The notes under the pieces were generated by a model. That model was given only the letters and a program-made list of their open reading frames with translations, was not told the DNA's origin and searched no databases. A DNA stretch of 64,000 nt from Nocardiopsis sp. NRRL B-16309. GTDB taxonomy: Bacteria > Actinomycetota > Actinomycetes > Streptosporangiales > Streptosporangiaceae. Below are positions 31,206 through 43,079 of this stretch, piece after piece; position 1 is the first letter of the stretch, and each line of letters begins with the position of its first letter. Position numbers and translations under genes: made by a program. The stretch lies in the NCBI RefSeq assembly GCF_001279585.1, contig NZ_LGEC01000065.1, forward strand, positions 186,001 to 250,000. Reading direction: 5' to 3'.

Positions 31206-32207
31206 TCAGCTCCCGGTCTGCCCGGCGTCGACCCGCTGCCCGCGGGTCGTCTCGACGACGACGGGGATGCCCGCGGGGATCCGCGTGTCGAGCCGCGCGA
31301 CCAGGTCGTCGGTGGGCGGGAGGTCCTCGCGGGTGCGCACGTCGACGTGCAAGGTCCTGGCATGCATGGTCACACCGGTCACGGTGGCGGTCGGTTCGTC
31401 GGCCAGCCACTCCTGGGCCGCGGACTCCCCCCGGCCCGTCCAGACGTGGATGAGCACGTTGAGCGTGGTGTTGGCGACCAGGAGCAGCAGCACCGCCGTG
31501 AACAGCAGGGCCAGGCCCGTGTACGCGCGGCGCGAGGAGTGCCCGGTGTCGCGGTTCTCCGGGGTGCTGTACCCGGAGGCCGCGAAGACCACCATCCCCG
31601 CGAAGACCAGGGCCAGGAGGTTGGACAGGAACAGCACCAGGGCTCCCAGGGCGAGCCAGAACGCGCCGTGTCCCAGGCACACCCCCACGACCACGAGGGG
31701 CGGTACGAGGGAGATCGCGATCGCCACGCCGGGGAGGACGGCCGCGACGTCCTTGCGCGAGAGCGCCACCGCGCCGGCCAGTCCGGTCGCCATCGCGGAG
31801 ACCAGGTCGATCAGGCCCGGCGAGGTGCGCCCGGAGATCTGGCTGTTGCCGAGCAGCTCCGCGCCTCCGGGCATCACCCATGAGAACACCAGCCCCACGG
31901 TGATCACGAGAAGACAACCGAAGACGACCACCCGGACCGATCCGGTCCGCCGCTTCTGGACCACCCCCAGCGCGATGCCCATGATCGGCGTGGACAGCGG
32001 AGCGATGATCATGGCGCCGATCACGGTGGCCGTGGAGTCGGTGAGCACGCCTCCGGCGGCGATGACCGCCGACAGCGTCAGCATCGTCCAGAAGGCCGAC
32101 CGCTTGGACCGGCTGTCCCCGGCCGACAGGTCCACGCCGTCCGCCAGTTCGTCCAGCGATCGGCGCTGGTTGACGGGGAGGACGTGACCGAGGATTCCGC
32201 TTCGCAT
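31206..32207 (-). CDS. DUF389 family membrane protein
   Basis: 333-aa inner-membrane protein of the DUF389/TIGR00341 family. The conserved core AGGVLTDSTATVIGAMIIAP and LSTPIMGIALG lies near residues 50-80, and six to seven hydrophobic helices span residues 40-255; a ferredoxin-like C-terminal domain (TVTGVTMHARTLHVDVR) is cytoplasmic. Function unknown, sometimes linked to ion or metabolite transport. ATG 32207 is chosen because MRSGILGHVLP aligns with the family start. Confidence 0.87.
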   Translation of the reverse strand: MRSGILGHVLPVNQRRSLDELADGVDLSAGDSRSKRSAFWTMLTLSAVIAAGGVLTDSTATVIGAMIIAPLSTPIMGIALGVVQKRRTGSVRVVVFGCLLVITVGLVFSWVMPGGAELLGNSQISGRTSPGLIDLVSAMATGLAGAVALSRKDVAAVLPGVAIAISLVPPLVVVGVCLGHGAFWLALGALVLFLSNLLALVFAGMVVFAASGYSTPENRDTGHSSRRAYTGLALLFTAVLLLLVANTTLNVLIHVWTGRGESAAQEWLADEPTATVTGVTMHARTLHVDVRTREDLPPTDDLVARLDTRIPAGIPVVVETTRGQRVDAGQTGS

Positions 32208-32359
32208 GGGCCGAGTATCGCCCGCGGGGCGGTCCGGCGGACGGGCGACACGACGGGCCGTCACGTCCTCGTCACAGGGCGCCCGCCGAGCCGCCGAAGG
32301 GCTCGGGCCACCCCCTGCCCCAGCGGCGGCGTTCTGTTCGCGTGGGGGCGCACGCGTGG

Positions 32360-32578
32360 TCAGCGCACGCCTCCGGGCTTGCGCATCGGGCGCGGACGCG
32401 GCGCGGAACGGGGCTGCGTCCGCTGGCCGCGGCTCCGGTGGCGCGTCGGCGGCGGGACGGGCGAAACGGCCCGGGGTCGAACCGCCCGCGGCCCGGAAGC
32501 GGCACTCCCCAGGCCGAGGTCGATGTCGAGTCCGAAGGTGAGGGAACGGGCATCGGTGGCTCGCATGTGCGGCTCCAT
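32360..32578 (-). pseudogene. Possible truncated gene divergent from TetR
   Basis: A frame starts MEPHMRATDARSLTFGLDID at 32578, then becomes Pro/Arg-rich low-quality sequence. The first 25 residues read like the start of a luciferase-like monooxygenase (SLTFGLDxD), suggesting a deleted target gene of the TetR regulator. The rest of 32208-32577 holds no recognisable gene. Confidence 0.25.
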
Positions 32579-32592
32579 AACACTAGGGACAT

Positions 32593-32630
32593 AGTACTTT
32601 GTCTGACGTGGTCAGAACGTAGTACTACAC
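32593..32630. promoter_or_regulatory. Nested dyads in front of TetR gene
   Basis: TCTGAC-GTG-GTCAGA (32602-32616) is a perfect dyad, flanked by AGTACT at 32593 and again at 32621. TAGTACTACAC (32620-32630) recurs exactly in the BlaI operator region at 61977. Operator for the TetR protein is the simplest reading. Confidence 0.55.
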
Positions 32631-32660
32631 TCATAGTGGTGTCAACCCGAGGAGCCCGGA

Positions 32661-33230
32661 ATGCGGAAGAACCCCGAGCGACGCGCGTCCCTACTGGACG
32701 CCGCCATCGAAGTCCTCGCCCGTGAGGGCATGCGCGGCCTGACCTTCCGGGCCGTGGACGCCGAGGCCGGCGTCCCGGGCGGGACGGCGTCCAACTACTT
32801 CGCCAACCGCGACGCCCTGCTCACCCAGATCGGCCACCGCTTCTACGAGCGCCTGGAACCCGACGCCGCCCTCGTCGCCCATGTGCGGGAGGGGCCGCAC
32901 GACCGTGCCAAGGTCACCGCGCTCATGCACGAGCTGGTCGAGCGGGTCAGCTCCTTCCGCTCCGGCTACCTGGCGCTGATCGAGCTGCGTCTGGAGGCGA
33001 CCCGCCGTCCCGAACTGCGCCGCCTGCTCACCGAGCGCATCCGCGCCGACGTCGACGCCAACATCGACTTCCACCTGGCGTCCGGGCTCCCCGGGGACAG
33101 GACGACCGTCGTCCAGCTCCTGCTGTCCCTCAACTGGCTGATCCTGGAGCGGCTCACCCTGCCCGACGTCTTCCCCGAGGAGCAGGTCCACGACCTCGTG
33201 ACCGACCTCGTCGAGCGCGCCCTCCCCTGA
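32661..33230 (+). CDS. TetR-family transcriptional regulator
   Basis: 189-aa repressor. HTH residues 22-50 with LTFRAVDAEAGVPGGTASNY; the Gly-rich GVPGGTASNYF is typical of one TetR subgroup. Ligand domain helical. ATG 32661 has CGAGGAGCC upstream. Its promoter carries a 15-bp dyad and AGTACT repeats, expected autoregulation sites. The divergent target gene seems to have been lost. Confidence 0.87.
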   Translation: MRKNPERRASLLDAAIEVLAREGMRGLTFRAVDAEAGVPGGTASNYFANRDALLTQIGHRFYERLEPDAALVAHVREGPHDRAKVTALMHELVERVSSFRSGYLALIELRLEATRRPELRRLLTERIRADVDANIDFHLASGLPGDRTTVVQLLLSLNWLILERLTLPDVFPEEQVHDLVTDLVERALP

Positions 33231-33377
33231 CCGACGCCCGTCCGTGCCGGTCCGGGACCTCCGCGGGCGTGCGCGGGCACACGCGGCCCGCGCACCGCGC
33301 ACGGTCTGTCGTTCCTTGACCGGCCCCGGAACATGTCACCCTGGCCAACGCCGCGGGGACGTGGCACGATCACGCAC

Positions 33378-33821
33378 GTGACCACCTCCGCCACGCAGCA
33401 CCTGAGCGACCTGGCCCGATTGCGTCGTGTCCGCGACCGGATCGACCGGGAGTACGCCCTGCCGTTGGACGTGGAGGCGCTCGCCCGGGGCGTGAACATG
33501 TCGGCCGGGCACCTGAGCCGGCGGTTCCGGCAGGCCTACGGGGAGTCGCCGTACTCGTACCTGATGACGCGGCGGATCGAGCGGGCGATGGCGCTGCTGC
33601 GGCGGGGCGGACTCAGCGTGACCGAGGTGTGCTTCGAGGTCGGCTGCTCGTCGCTGGGCACGTTCAGCACCCGCTTCACCGAGCTGGTGGGGATGCCGCC
33701 CAGCGTCTACCGGAACGAGGCCGAGAAGTCCACCGAGGGCATGCCCTCGTGCGTGGCCAAGCAGGTCACCAGACCGGTCAGGAATCGAGAAGCGCAGGCC
33801 CGGGGCCCCGGTCTAGATTGA
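33378..33821 (+). CDS. AraC-family transcriptional regulator
   Basis: 147 aa from GTG 33378; essentially only the AraC DNA-binding domain: helix-turn-helix 1 LDVEALARGVNMSAGHLSRR and helix-turn-helix 2 VTEVCFEVGCSSLGTFSTRF, then MPPSVYR. Small AraC proteins of this type commonly precede a VOC gene and regulate it. Here the VOC gene that follows (6 bp) is broken. The divergent gap 33231-33377 has no other feature. Confidence 0.9.
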   Translation: MTTSATQHLSDLARLRRVRDRIDREYALPLDVEALARGVNMSAGHLSRRFRQAYGESPYSYLMTRRIERAMALLRRGGLSVTEVCFEVGCSSLGTFSTRFTELVGMPPSVYRNEAEKSTEGMPSCVAKQVTRPVRNREAQARGPGLD

Positions 33822-33826
33822 CGCAC

Positions 33827-34045
33827 ATGGACATCACCGTTCACCAGAGCTTCCTTCCGCACCCGGATCCCGGCGCCTCGCCGGTCTTCCGCCGCGACGC
33901 GCTCGGCCTCGGCGCCGCCGTCGCGCGACCGCGGACGGGCGGCGCCGAGGCCGTCCAGGGACCGGTCGACCGGCCGTACGGACTCCGCGGCTCCGCCTTC
34001 CGCGAGTCCGCGGGCGACATGCTCCGGATCCAGCGACCGCGCTGA
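33827..34045 (+). pseudogene. VOC-family gene with large internal deletion
   Basis: 72 codons. The front MDITVHQSFLPHPDPGASPV is the normal start of this VOC subfamily; the back GGAEAVQGPVDRPYGLRGSA then FRESAGDMLRIQ is its normal end. The middle, about 65-70 residues including most metal-ligand strands, is missing without a frame change. Expected length is about 140. It cannot fold as a normal VOC dimer. It sits between the AraC gene and the UvrA-like gene, the usual position of an intact copy. Confidence 0.75.
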
Positions 34046-34153
34046 GCCGGGCCACGGGCGCGGCGGCGGCGCCGACCAGCGGCACGCCCGCCCCCGCCCT
34101 GCGCCAGGGGCTCCCATCCAGGTGACCGACCCACCCTCACAGACGGAGACACG

Positions 34154-36547
<2,394 letters not shown>

Positions 36548-37223
36548 ACAGCACCCCGCACGCGCCGAGGGCCACGGGGGCGATGACCGGCACGGCCACG
36601 AACAGTGCCGCGGTGGCCCGTCCCTGCCGGGCGAGCGCGCACTGGTCCCTCGTCCAGGAGTTGAGCCGTTCGTTCTGGAAGAGCGGATCGCTCGGGTGGA
36701 ACACCCACGGAAGAACGGGGTGGCAGGGACTGGGTTCGTGCGAGCCCAGGGGGTGGCTGGACGGCGTCAGGAGCAGCAGGAGCAGGCCGATCGAGCAGAC
36801 GGCCGCGATCACCAGACCCGCGACCAGCCGCCGCCTGGGCCGCCGACCCGCGTGGGAAGGTGCCTCTGCTCCGGGTACTCGCATGTGCGGCCTCAGCTTT
36901 CGTAGAGATGGGCGATCCGCCTGTCCTGCCACGGATTCCTCGTCGACTACAGAGTCCGATCCCCGATGGGTCGTTCGGGTTCGGACGGCAGCCTCAGCAC
37001 CGGCACCACGCGTACGGCCCCCGGCGCGAACCTCCGTTCCTTCGCCCCGGGCCTCGATGCCAGGTGGCGCACGAGACGGCCCCCGGGACGCACCGGTTTC
37101 GGTTCGGAGTCCACCCCGGCGACCAGGGTCCATAACCAGGGGGAGTGTCTCGGTCACTTTTCGCATTCGATGACGCTGGGTATTCAGCCGGTGTCCCGTT
37201 CCCTCCCAGGACAGGCGGCTCCC

Positions 37224-38789
37224 ATGACCCATGGCCACGGCATTCCTCCCACCACCACCATCACGCCGACCGACAAGCGCTACCCCGCACTCAGCCGGGG
37301 GTTCAACCAGCGCTGGATCGCCCGGCCCGACCACGTCCGACTGACCGGCTCGCCCGAAGGCGTGGCCCGCGCCCTGTCCGAGGCCGTCAACCAGGAAGGC
37401 GGGCACCCCGACCGCACCCGGATCACCGTGCGGTCGGGCGGCCACTGCTACGAGGACTTCGTCTGCGGCGACGACGTCCGGGTGATCATCGACGTCAGCC
37501 CCATGTGCGGGATCTACTACGACCCCGCGCTGGAGGCGTACTGTGTCGAATCCGGAGCCACCAACTGGCACACGTACAGCCACCTGTACCCGCTCAGCGG
37601 CCGGGCCCTGCCCGGCGGCTCGTGCTACTCGGTGGGGAGCGGCGGCCACATCACCGGCGGCGGATTCGGCCTGCTCTCCCGGCAGCAGGGGCTCACCGTC
37701 GACTACCTGTACGCGGTGGAGGTCGCCGTGGTGCGCCCCGACCGCTCGGTCGAACTCGTCCTGGCCACCCGCGACGACCCCGACCCCGACCGCCGCGACC
37801 TGCTGTGGGCGCACACCGGAGGCGGTGGCGGGAACTTCGGGGCGGTCACCCGCTTCTGGTTCCGAGATCTGCCCGAACCCCCGTCGAAGGTGCTCCTGAC
37901 CGCGCGCTCCTGGCAGTGGTCGGACTTCACCCAGAAGGAGTTCGCGAAGCTGGTCACGGCCTACGGCGAGTACTTCCGCGACCACCAGGACCCGGAGGAG
38001 GCGTCGGGGAAGCTGTTCGCGATGCTCAAACTCAACCACATGAGCAACGGGGAGATCGGCTTCCTCGCCCAGGTCGACGACGACGATCCCGACGGCGCCC
38101 GAGCCCTGGAGCACTTCCTCGACTCCGTCGACGGCCGCATCCGGCCCGAGTCCACCCAGATGGCGGCGCCCATGGGCGAGCACCCGCCCGTGCAGGGGAT
38201 GCGCGTGCCCCGGAGGCTGCCCTGGCTGACGGCCACCCAGGCGCTCAACGCCTCCGGTGAGAACCGCTGCGGCAAGTACAAGTCCGCCTATCTTCGCCGC
38301 CCCTTCAGCCCGGCGCAGATCGAGGCCATGTGGGACTACCTGGGCAAGAAGCGCTACGGCGACTACGTGAACAAGGAGGCGCTCATCCAGGTCGACTCCT
38401 ACGGGGGCGCCGTCAACCGGCCGCCCCGGCCGACCGCCGTGCCCCAGCGCGACTCCATCCTCAAACTGCAGTTCCAGGTGTACTGGAAGCGCGTCGAGGA
38501 GGAGTCGGCCGTGAACCGGCACATCGCGTGGATCCGCGACATCTACCGCAAGACCTTCGCCTCGACCGGAGGCGTCCCGGTGATCGGCGAGGCCACGGAC
38601 GGCTGCTACATCAACTACCCGGACGCCGACCTCAACGACTCGTCCTGGAACGGCTCCGCCGACCGGTGGTCGAAGCTCTACTACAAGGACGCCTACCCCC
38701 GGCTCCAGCGGGTGAAGCAGCGCTGGGACCCGCTCAACGTGTTCCGCCACCGCCAGTCGGTGGAGCTCCCCGCGCCCGGGTCCTGTTAG
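37224..38789 (+). CDS. FAD-dependent oxidase, berberine-bridge (BBE) type
   Basis: 521-aa PCMH-type flavoprotein oxidase. RSGGHCYEDF carries the His that binds FAD 8-alpha; GGSCYSVGSGGHITGGGFG carries a Cys at the position used for the second covalent FAD bond, so bicovalent FAD is likely. The C-terminal BBE motif is RWDPLNVFRHRQSV. Substrates of the family are sugars, alkaloids and polyketides. ATG 37224 is chosen on family start; 37170 is an in-frame alternative. No secretion signal obvious. Single gene. Confidence 0.87.
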   Translation: MTHGHGIPPTTTITPTDKRYPALSRGFNQRWIARPDHVRLTGSPEGVARALSEAVNQEGGHPDRTRITVRSGGHCYEDFVCGDDVRVIIDVSPMCGIYYDPALEAYCVESGATNWHTYSHLYPLSGRALPGGSCYSVGSGGHITGGGFGLLSRQQGLTVDYLYAVEVAVVRPDRSVELVLATRDDPDPDRRDLLWAHTGGGGGNFGAVTRFWFRDLPEPPSKVLLTARSWQWSDFTQKEFAKLVTAYGEYFRDHQDPEEASGKLFAMLKLNHMSNGEIGFLAQVDDDDPDGARALEHFLDSVDGRIRPESTQMAAPMGEHPPVQGMRVPRRLPWLTATQALNASGENRCGKYKSAYLRRPFSPAQIEAMWDYLGKKRYGDYVNKEALIQVDSYGGAVNRPPRPTAVPQRDSILKLQFQVYWKRVEEESAVNRHIAWIRDIYRKTFASTGGVPVIGEATDGCYINYPDADLNDSSWNGSADRWSKLYYKDAYPRLQRVKQRWDPLNVFRHRQSVELPAPGSC

Positions 38790-39009
38790 GCACACCCGCC
38801 ACCGCGGACGCGACATGCCGCTCCACGCGACCGTACGCGCCGTGGGCGAGGGCCCCGTCCGCGTGTTCGGCACCGACCCGGGAGGCGACCGCGGCCGACC
38901 GTGACGGGTGCCGCGAGGCGGCCGGGCGATAGCTTGTGGCCTGCGCGGGAGGAATCCGCGGTGCACGGGTATGCCACGTGCGGCGGCTTGGGGAGATCGA
39001 GGGGTTCGT

Positions 39010-40131
39010 GTGGACGCATTGGTGGTGCTCGCCCTGGTGGCGGGGTTGGTCCTGTTGGTGGCCGGAGGGGAGTCACTCGTCCGCGGCGCCGGGTCACTGG
39101 CGCGGAAACTGGGGATGTCCTCGCTGGTCGTGGGCCTGACGGTGGTGTCGTTCACGACGTCGGCACCGGAGCTGGCGGTCAGCGCCGACGCCGCGCTCTC
39201 CGGGTATCCGGGCCTGGCCGTGGGCAACGTCGTGGGCAGCAACATCGCCAACATCCTGCTGGTCCTGGGCGCTTCGGCGCTGTTCGTCCCCCTCGCCGTG
39301 CACTCACAGGTCGTGCGCGCCGACATCCCCGTCATGGTGGCGCTCTCGATCGTGGCGCTCCTGATGGCCCTGGACGGAAACCTGGGCCGCGTCGAGGGGT
39401 TCCTCCTGTTGGCGTCCCTGGCGGTCTACGTCGCCGTCACGGTGCTGGTCTCCCTGCGCCGGGCGTCCAGGGGCCCGGCTCCGGACCGGCCGGGCACCGA
39501 CGGCGCCGAGCGGACGCGCCCGCTCTGGGCGGACCTGGCGCTCGTGCTCCTGGGCACGGCCCTGCTCGTGGCCGGTGCGCGGCTGCTGGTGTACGGGGCC
39601 AGTTCCATCGCGACCGCGTTCGGCGTGAGCGACCTGCTCATCGGACTCACGGTGGTCGCGGTCGGTACGTCGCTGCCCGAACTGGTGACCAGTGTGGTCG
39701 CCGCGCTGCGGGGCGAGCGCGACATGGCGGTCGGCAACATCGTGGGCAGCAACGTCTTCAACATCGGCGCGGTCCTCGGCCTGGCCGCCCTCGTGTCCCC
39801 CGGCGGCATCCCCATCGCCCCGGCGGCCCTGCGGTTCGACCTGCCGATCATGGTGGCGGTCGCCCTGGTCCTGCTCCCGATCGCCCTGACCCGGCTGGAG
39901 GTGGTCCGCTGGGAGGGCGGGCTGCTCGTCGGGTTCTACGCCGCCTACATCGCCTACCTGGTCGTGGAGGCCACCGAGCACGCGGCTCTGGGTCCGTTCA
40001 GCGCGGCGATGCTGTGGTTCGTCATCCCCCTCACAGCGCTGTGGATGATATCGGTGACGGTCTACGAGCTGAGCGCCCGGCGCCGGGAAAGGCGCGCCAC
40101 CCCGGTACCCGAAGGGCGGGGACCAGGGTGA
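39010..40131 (+). CDS. Calcium/sodium (CaCA) antiporter
   Basis: 373-aa YrbG-like cation antiporter with two homologous halves of five TM helices. Alpha repeats: FTTSAPELAVS + GNVVGSNIANILLVLG, and VGTSLPELVTS + GNIVGSNVFNIGAVLG; the Glu in each SxPE binds the cation. The acidic/basic cytoplasmic loop near residues 150-175 separates them. GTG 39010 (GAGGGG upstream) is preferred since TM1 begins immediately; ATG 38971 is possible. Likely exports Ca2+ for Na+ or H+. Confidence 0.88.
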   Translation: MDALVVLALVAGLVLLVAGGESLVRGAGSLARKLGMSSLVVGLTVVSFTTSAPELAVSADAALSGYPGLAVGNVVGSNIANILLVLGASALFVPLAVHSQVVRADIPVMVALSIVALLMALDGNLGRVEGFLLLASLAVYVAVTVLVSLRRASRGPAPDRPGTDGAERTRPLWADLALVLLGTALLVAGARLLVYGASSIATAFGVSDLLIGLTVVAVGTSLPELVTSVVAALRGERDMAVGNIVGSNVFNIGAVLGLAALVSPGGIPIAPAALRFDLPIMVAVALVLLPIALTRLEVVRWEGGLLVGFYAAYIAYLVVEATEHAALGPFSAAMLWFVIPLTALWMISVTVYELSARRRERRATPVPEGRGPG

Positions 40132-40143
40132 GCCCCTCGGCGC

Positions 40144-40914
40144 CTACCTCGGCAGGGTGAGGATCTCGGCCCCGTCGTCGGTGATGGCGATGGTGTGCTC
40201 GCTGTGCGCGGTCCGGCACCCCGTCGCGCTGCGGAGCGTCCACCCGTCGGCGTCGGTGACGAGCTCGGCGGTGTCCGCCATGACCCACGGCTCCAGCGCG
40301 AGCAGCAGGCCGGGACGCAGCTTGTACCCGCGCCCGCGCCGACCGGTGTTCGCGATGTGCGGGTCCTGGTGCATCGTCGATCCGATGCCGTGGCCGCCGA
40401 ACTCGGTGTTGACCGGGTATCCGGCCGCGCTGAGGACCGAGCCGATGGCGTGGGAGATGTCGCCGGTCCGGGCCCCGGGGACCGCCGCGGCGATCCCCGC
40501 GCTCAACGCGCGTTCGGTCGCGCTGATCATCGCGACGCTCTCCGGTGGCCGGGACTCTCCCACGACGAAGCTGATGGCGGCGTCCGCGGCGACTCCCTCC
40601 AGAGAGACGGCCAGGTCCAGCGTCAGGAGGTCGCCTTCGGCGAGCGCGTAGTCGTGGGGCAGCCCGTGCAGCACGGCGTCGTTGACGGCCGTGCAGATGT
40701 AGTGGCCGAACGGCCCGCGCCCGAAGGAGGGCGCGTAGTCCACGTAGCAGGACCGCGCCCCGGCCTCGACGATCATGTCCCGGGCCCACCGGTCGATCTC
40801 CAGCAGATTCGTGCCGACCGCGCAGCGGCTCCTGGCCGTCCGCAGGATCTCGGCGACCAGGGCACCCGTCTCCCTCGCGCGGGACACCCCGGCGGGGCTC
40901 AGAATCTCGACCAT
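40144..40914 (-). CDS. map: Methionine aminopeptidase, type I
   Basis: 256-aa dinuclear-metal protease that removes initiator Met. Metal ligands are visible: Asp in LTLDLAVSLEG, Asp in ADAAISF, His in GGHGIGSTMH, Glu in ALEPW and Glu in HSEHT; substrate His in GHYIC. No N-terminal SH3 zinc extension. Standing alone, away from secY/adk, it is probably a second copy. ATG 40914; the upstream TACCGGTA dyad (40945-40952) and TATAGT (minus strand) may form its promoter. Its stop is 12 bp from the convergent antiporter. Confidence 0.9.
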   Translation of the reverse strand: MVEILSPAGVSRARETGALVAEILRTARSRCAVGTNLLEIDRWARDMIVEAGARSCYVDYAPSFGRGPFGHYICTAVNDAVLHGLPHDYALAEGDLLTLDLAVSLEGVAADAAISFVVGESRPPESVAMISATERALSAGIAAAVPGARTGDISHAIGSVLSAAGYPVNTEFGGHGIGSTMHQDPHIANTGRRGRGYKLRPGLLLALEPWVMADTAELVTDADGWTLRSATGCRTAHSEHTIAITDDGAEILTLPR

Positions 40915-41294
40915 GCGGCACCCCACTCATGAAACCAATAACTATACCGGTACTACTCTACCGGCATCAGGGATGGCTCGACGAACCGGGACCCGCCAGG
41001 ACGCCGGGAGGGCCCGCGGGGACCGCGATCGCGTGAGAACGGAGGGCGTTTCACCGGATCCGTGCGAGACCAGGTGTTGAGGTGCCGCCGGCGGTCCGGT
41101 GCCCGACCATCAGGCACGAACAGGTCCGGCTGGGAACGGGACGAGAGGACGGGGCCCACGTCCTCGACGAGGGCCGTCCGGGTGCCGTCGGCCCGAGCGT
41201 CAGGGCGTGTTCCGTCAGCGACCCAAGGTCATACGATGAGCATGTCTCGTGGTTCGGGAGATCTGACAGACGCTCGGTAGGCGGTACTGGAACC
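40915..41294. other. Divergent promoter gap
   Basis: 380 bp between map (minus) and the P-loop ATPase (plus). Besides the TACCGGTA dyad at 40945 I see only a possible -10 TACGAT near 41233. No gene or RNA recognised. Confidence 0.4.
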
Positions 41295-41984
41295 GTGCTT
41301 ACGTATGTGCCCACGAAGGACGCGCTGGTGCGCGGGGCGGTCTACCCTCGGCGGTCCCTGGTCCTGGTCACCGGGGTGCCCGGGGCCGGGAAGAGTACCC
41401 TGCTGAGGCGGCTGTTCGGCCTCCGCGGGGACGAGGAGCGGACCGTGCTCACCGCGGACGGTGTGCGGGTGATCGACTCGCTACAGTCGCGGTACCAGCT
41501 GAGGCCCCTGCTTCGCCTGGTCCCCTACCCGCTGTGGCGCTGGGTGGTGCACGTACTGCACCTGGCCCGAGTGGCCGCGGCGCTGCGCGGCGGCCCGGTC
41601 GTGGTGCACGACTGCGGGACCCGGCGCCCGGTTCGCATGCTGCTCGCCCTGCTCTGCCGCCTCCGCCGGTACGAGGTGCACGTGCTGATGATCGACGCCA
41701 CCCCCCAGGAGGCCCTGACCGGCCAGAACGCCCGGGGACGACGGGTCACCGAGCGCAGCCAGCGGATGCACTCGCGGCGCTGGCGGGAGTTGCGCGCGGC
41801 CACCCGGCACGGGCCCGCGGCCTTCACGCCGAGCGCGCGCAGTCTGCTCGCACTCGACCGGCGCCGGGCACGGGAGCTGGCCTGGATGCGCTTCCGCCCC
41901 TGCGCGGATCCCCCCTGCCCCCAGCACTCCGCGACGGAGTCGCCCTCCACCCAGGTGGAACTCGTGATCTCCGATCCCCCCTGA
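41295..41984 (+). CDS. P-loop ATP/GTP-binding protein (zeta-toxin/kinase-like)
   Basis: 229-aa soluble protein. Walker A VTGVPGAGKST near residue 29; a Walker-B-like VVVHDCGTRRP near 108; later ATPQEALTGQNARGRRVTERSQRMH with many Arg resembles the lid of small kinases. Actinobacteria carry many such AAA_33-like proteins, sometimes zeta-toxin-like, with unknown targets. GTG 41295 is chosen because upstream codons look non-coding. A single gene; no antitoxin adjacent. Confidence 0.7.
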   Translation: MLTYVPTKDALVRGAVYPRRSLVLVTGVPGAGKSTLLRRLFGLRGDEERTVLTADGVRVIDSLQSRYQLRPLLRLVPYPLWRWVVHVLHLARVAAALRGGPVVVHDCGTRRPVRMLLALLCRLRRYEVHVLMIDATPQEALTGQNARGRRVTERSQRMHSRRWRELRAATRHGPAAFTPSARSLLALDRRRARELAWMRFRPCADPPCPQHSATESPSTQVELVISDPP

Positions 41985-42207
41985 CACCGGCCCCGGCGGC
42001 ACGACCTCCCCCGTGCACCAGGTGCGGAAACGGGCGGCCGAACGCTTCGCCCGCGGTGACACGACCGGGACTGCGATCGGCGGCGCGCAGGGTCAGGACG
42101 AAGGAGTCGACGTGGGTCTTCAGGGGTCCTGCGGCAAGGTTGCGCGGTCCCCGGCGCACACGCCGGGTGCCCCATAGGCGATTACTCTCCAGGCGGTGAG
42201 GCTGTCA

Positions 42208-42222
42208 GCGGAGTGACTCCGC
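42208..42222 (-). terminator. Hairpin downstream of tRNA-Thr
   Basis: GCGGAGT-G-ACTCCGC, 7-bp stem, 31 bp past the tRNA 3' end on the minus strand. The rest of 41985-42252 has no gene. Confidence 0.4.
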
Positions 42223-42252
42223 CTCAAGATGTCCCAGGTCAGACCATGTGAG

Positions 42253-42325
42253 AGCCAGCGAGGGGACTTGAACCCCTAACCTATCGCTTACAAGGCGATT
42301 GCTCTGCCAATTGAGCTACGCTGGC
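42253..42325 (-). tRNA. tRNA-Thr (anticodon TGT)
   Basis: Minus strand. Acceptor GCCAGCG pairs with CGCTGGC; D-arm GCTC..GAGC; anticodon stem ATCGC/GCGAT enclosing loop CTTGTAA, anticodon TGT; T-arm GGGG-TTCAAGT-CCCC. Discriminator T at 42253; CCA not encoded. No integrase or attachment duplication nearby. Confidence 0.95.
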
Positions 42326-42559
42326 GGGCTCCCAAAGCCTGACGACCTCGGGCGCGTCCACCCGAATGGTACCGGTTCGAACGCCCACAGGCCTACTTGG
42401 TGGTGCACGAGCCGGGACATCTCCGCGGTGAAACCCGTCCCCGCCCTCAGGGGCGGATCCAGGCGGCCCCCGGCCCCGGTCGCGGACGACGGGGGCTTCG
42501 GGCACTGTCGCGTGCTGTCGGCGAGGGGATAGTGTCGATCAACCGAGAGCTGGGGTGCC

Positions 42560-43036
42560 ATGGTCGACGAACGCAGGCGATCGACGCGGCTTCCGCCGCG
42601 GTGGTTCATTCGGACGGCGTGGCGCGTACACCGCGCCCTGTACCGCGTCACACGCGGCCGGGTCGGTCTCTGGGCTCCGACCGCCCGTCGCTGGGGCACC
42701 ATGCGCCTGACCACTGTCGGCCGCCGCACCGGCCGCGAACGCAGCATGATCCTCGCCTACTTCCAGGACGGTCCGAACCTGGTCGCTCTCGCGATGAACG
42801 GCTGGGCCGAGCCCGAGCCGGCGTGGTGGCTGAACCTGCGGGCCCGTCCCGAAGCCGACGTCGAGCTGGTGGACGGTCGACGCGGGGTCCGGGGGCGGGA
42901 AGCCGTCGATGAGGAGCGGGCCCGCCTCTGGGCCCGGTGGAACGAACTGGGCACGGACCTTGACGCCTATGCGGCGCTTCGGCCCGGCCGGACCGCGATC
43001 GTGGTCCTCGAACCCTGGTCGGACCAGGGGGACTGA
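42560..43036 (+). CDS. Deazaflavin-dependent nitroreductase (Ddn family)
   Basis: 158-aa split-barrel protein of the F420-dependent nitroreductase family (mycobacterial Ddn relatives). LTTVGRRTGRERSMILAYF, VALAMNGWAEPEPAWWLNLRARPEADVEL (residues 70-100) and the closing RTAIVVLEP are the family features; the basic N-terminal helix may contact membrane. Substrates include quinones. ATG 42560 follows GGGGTGCC. Followed by a strong hairpin. Confidence 0.85.
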   Translation: MVDERRRSTRLPPRWFIRTAWRVHRALYRVTRGRVGLWAPTARRWGTMRLTTVGRRTGRERSMILAYFQDGPNLVALAMNGWAEPEPAWWLNLRARPEADVELVDGRRGVRGREAVDEERARLWARWNELGTDLDAYAALRPGRTAIVVLEPWSDQGD

Positions 43037-43043
43037 GCAGGAG

Positions 43044-43073
43044 AGCGGTCCCGGAGCAGGCTCCGGGACCGCT
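43044..43073. terminator. Bidirectional hairpin between nitroreductase and rlmB
   Basis: Perfect 13-bp stem, 43044-43056 with 43061-43073, 4-nt loop, between convergent stops at 43036 and 43080. Confidence 0.85.
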
Positions 43074-43079
43074 GGTGTC

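Noticed and set aside
40144..40914. Xaa-Pro aminopeptidase instead of methionine aminopeptidase
   Set aside because: Length (256 aa) and absence of the N-terminal creatinase-like domain fit type I MAP.
42253..42325. tRNA-Thr as an integration site for a mobile element
   Set aside because: No integrase, no second copy of the tRNA 3' end and core genes on one side; no support for an island boundary.
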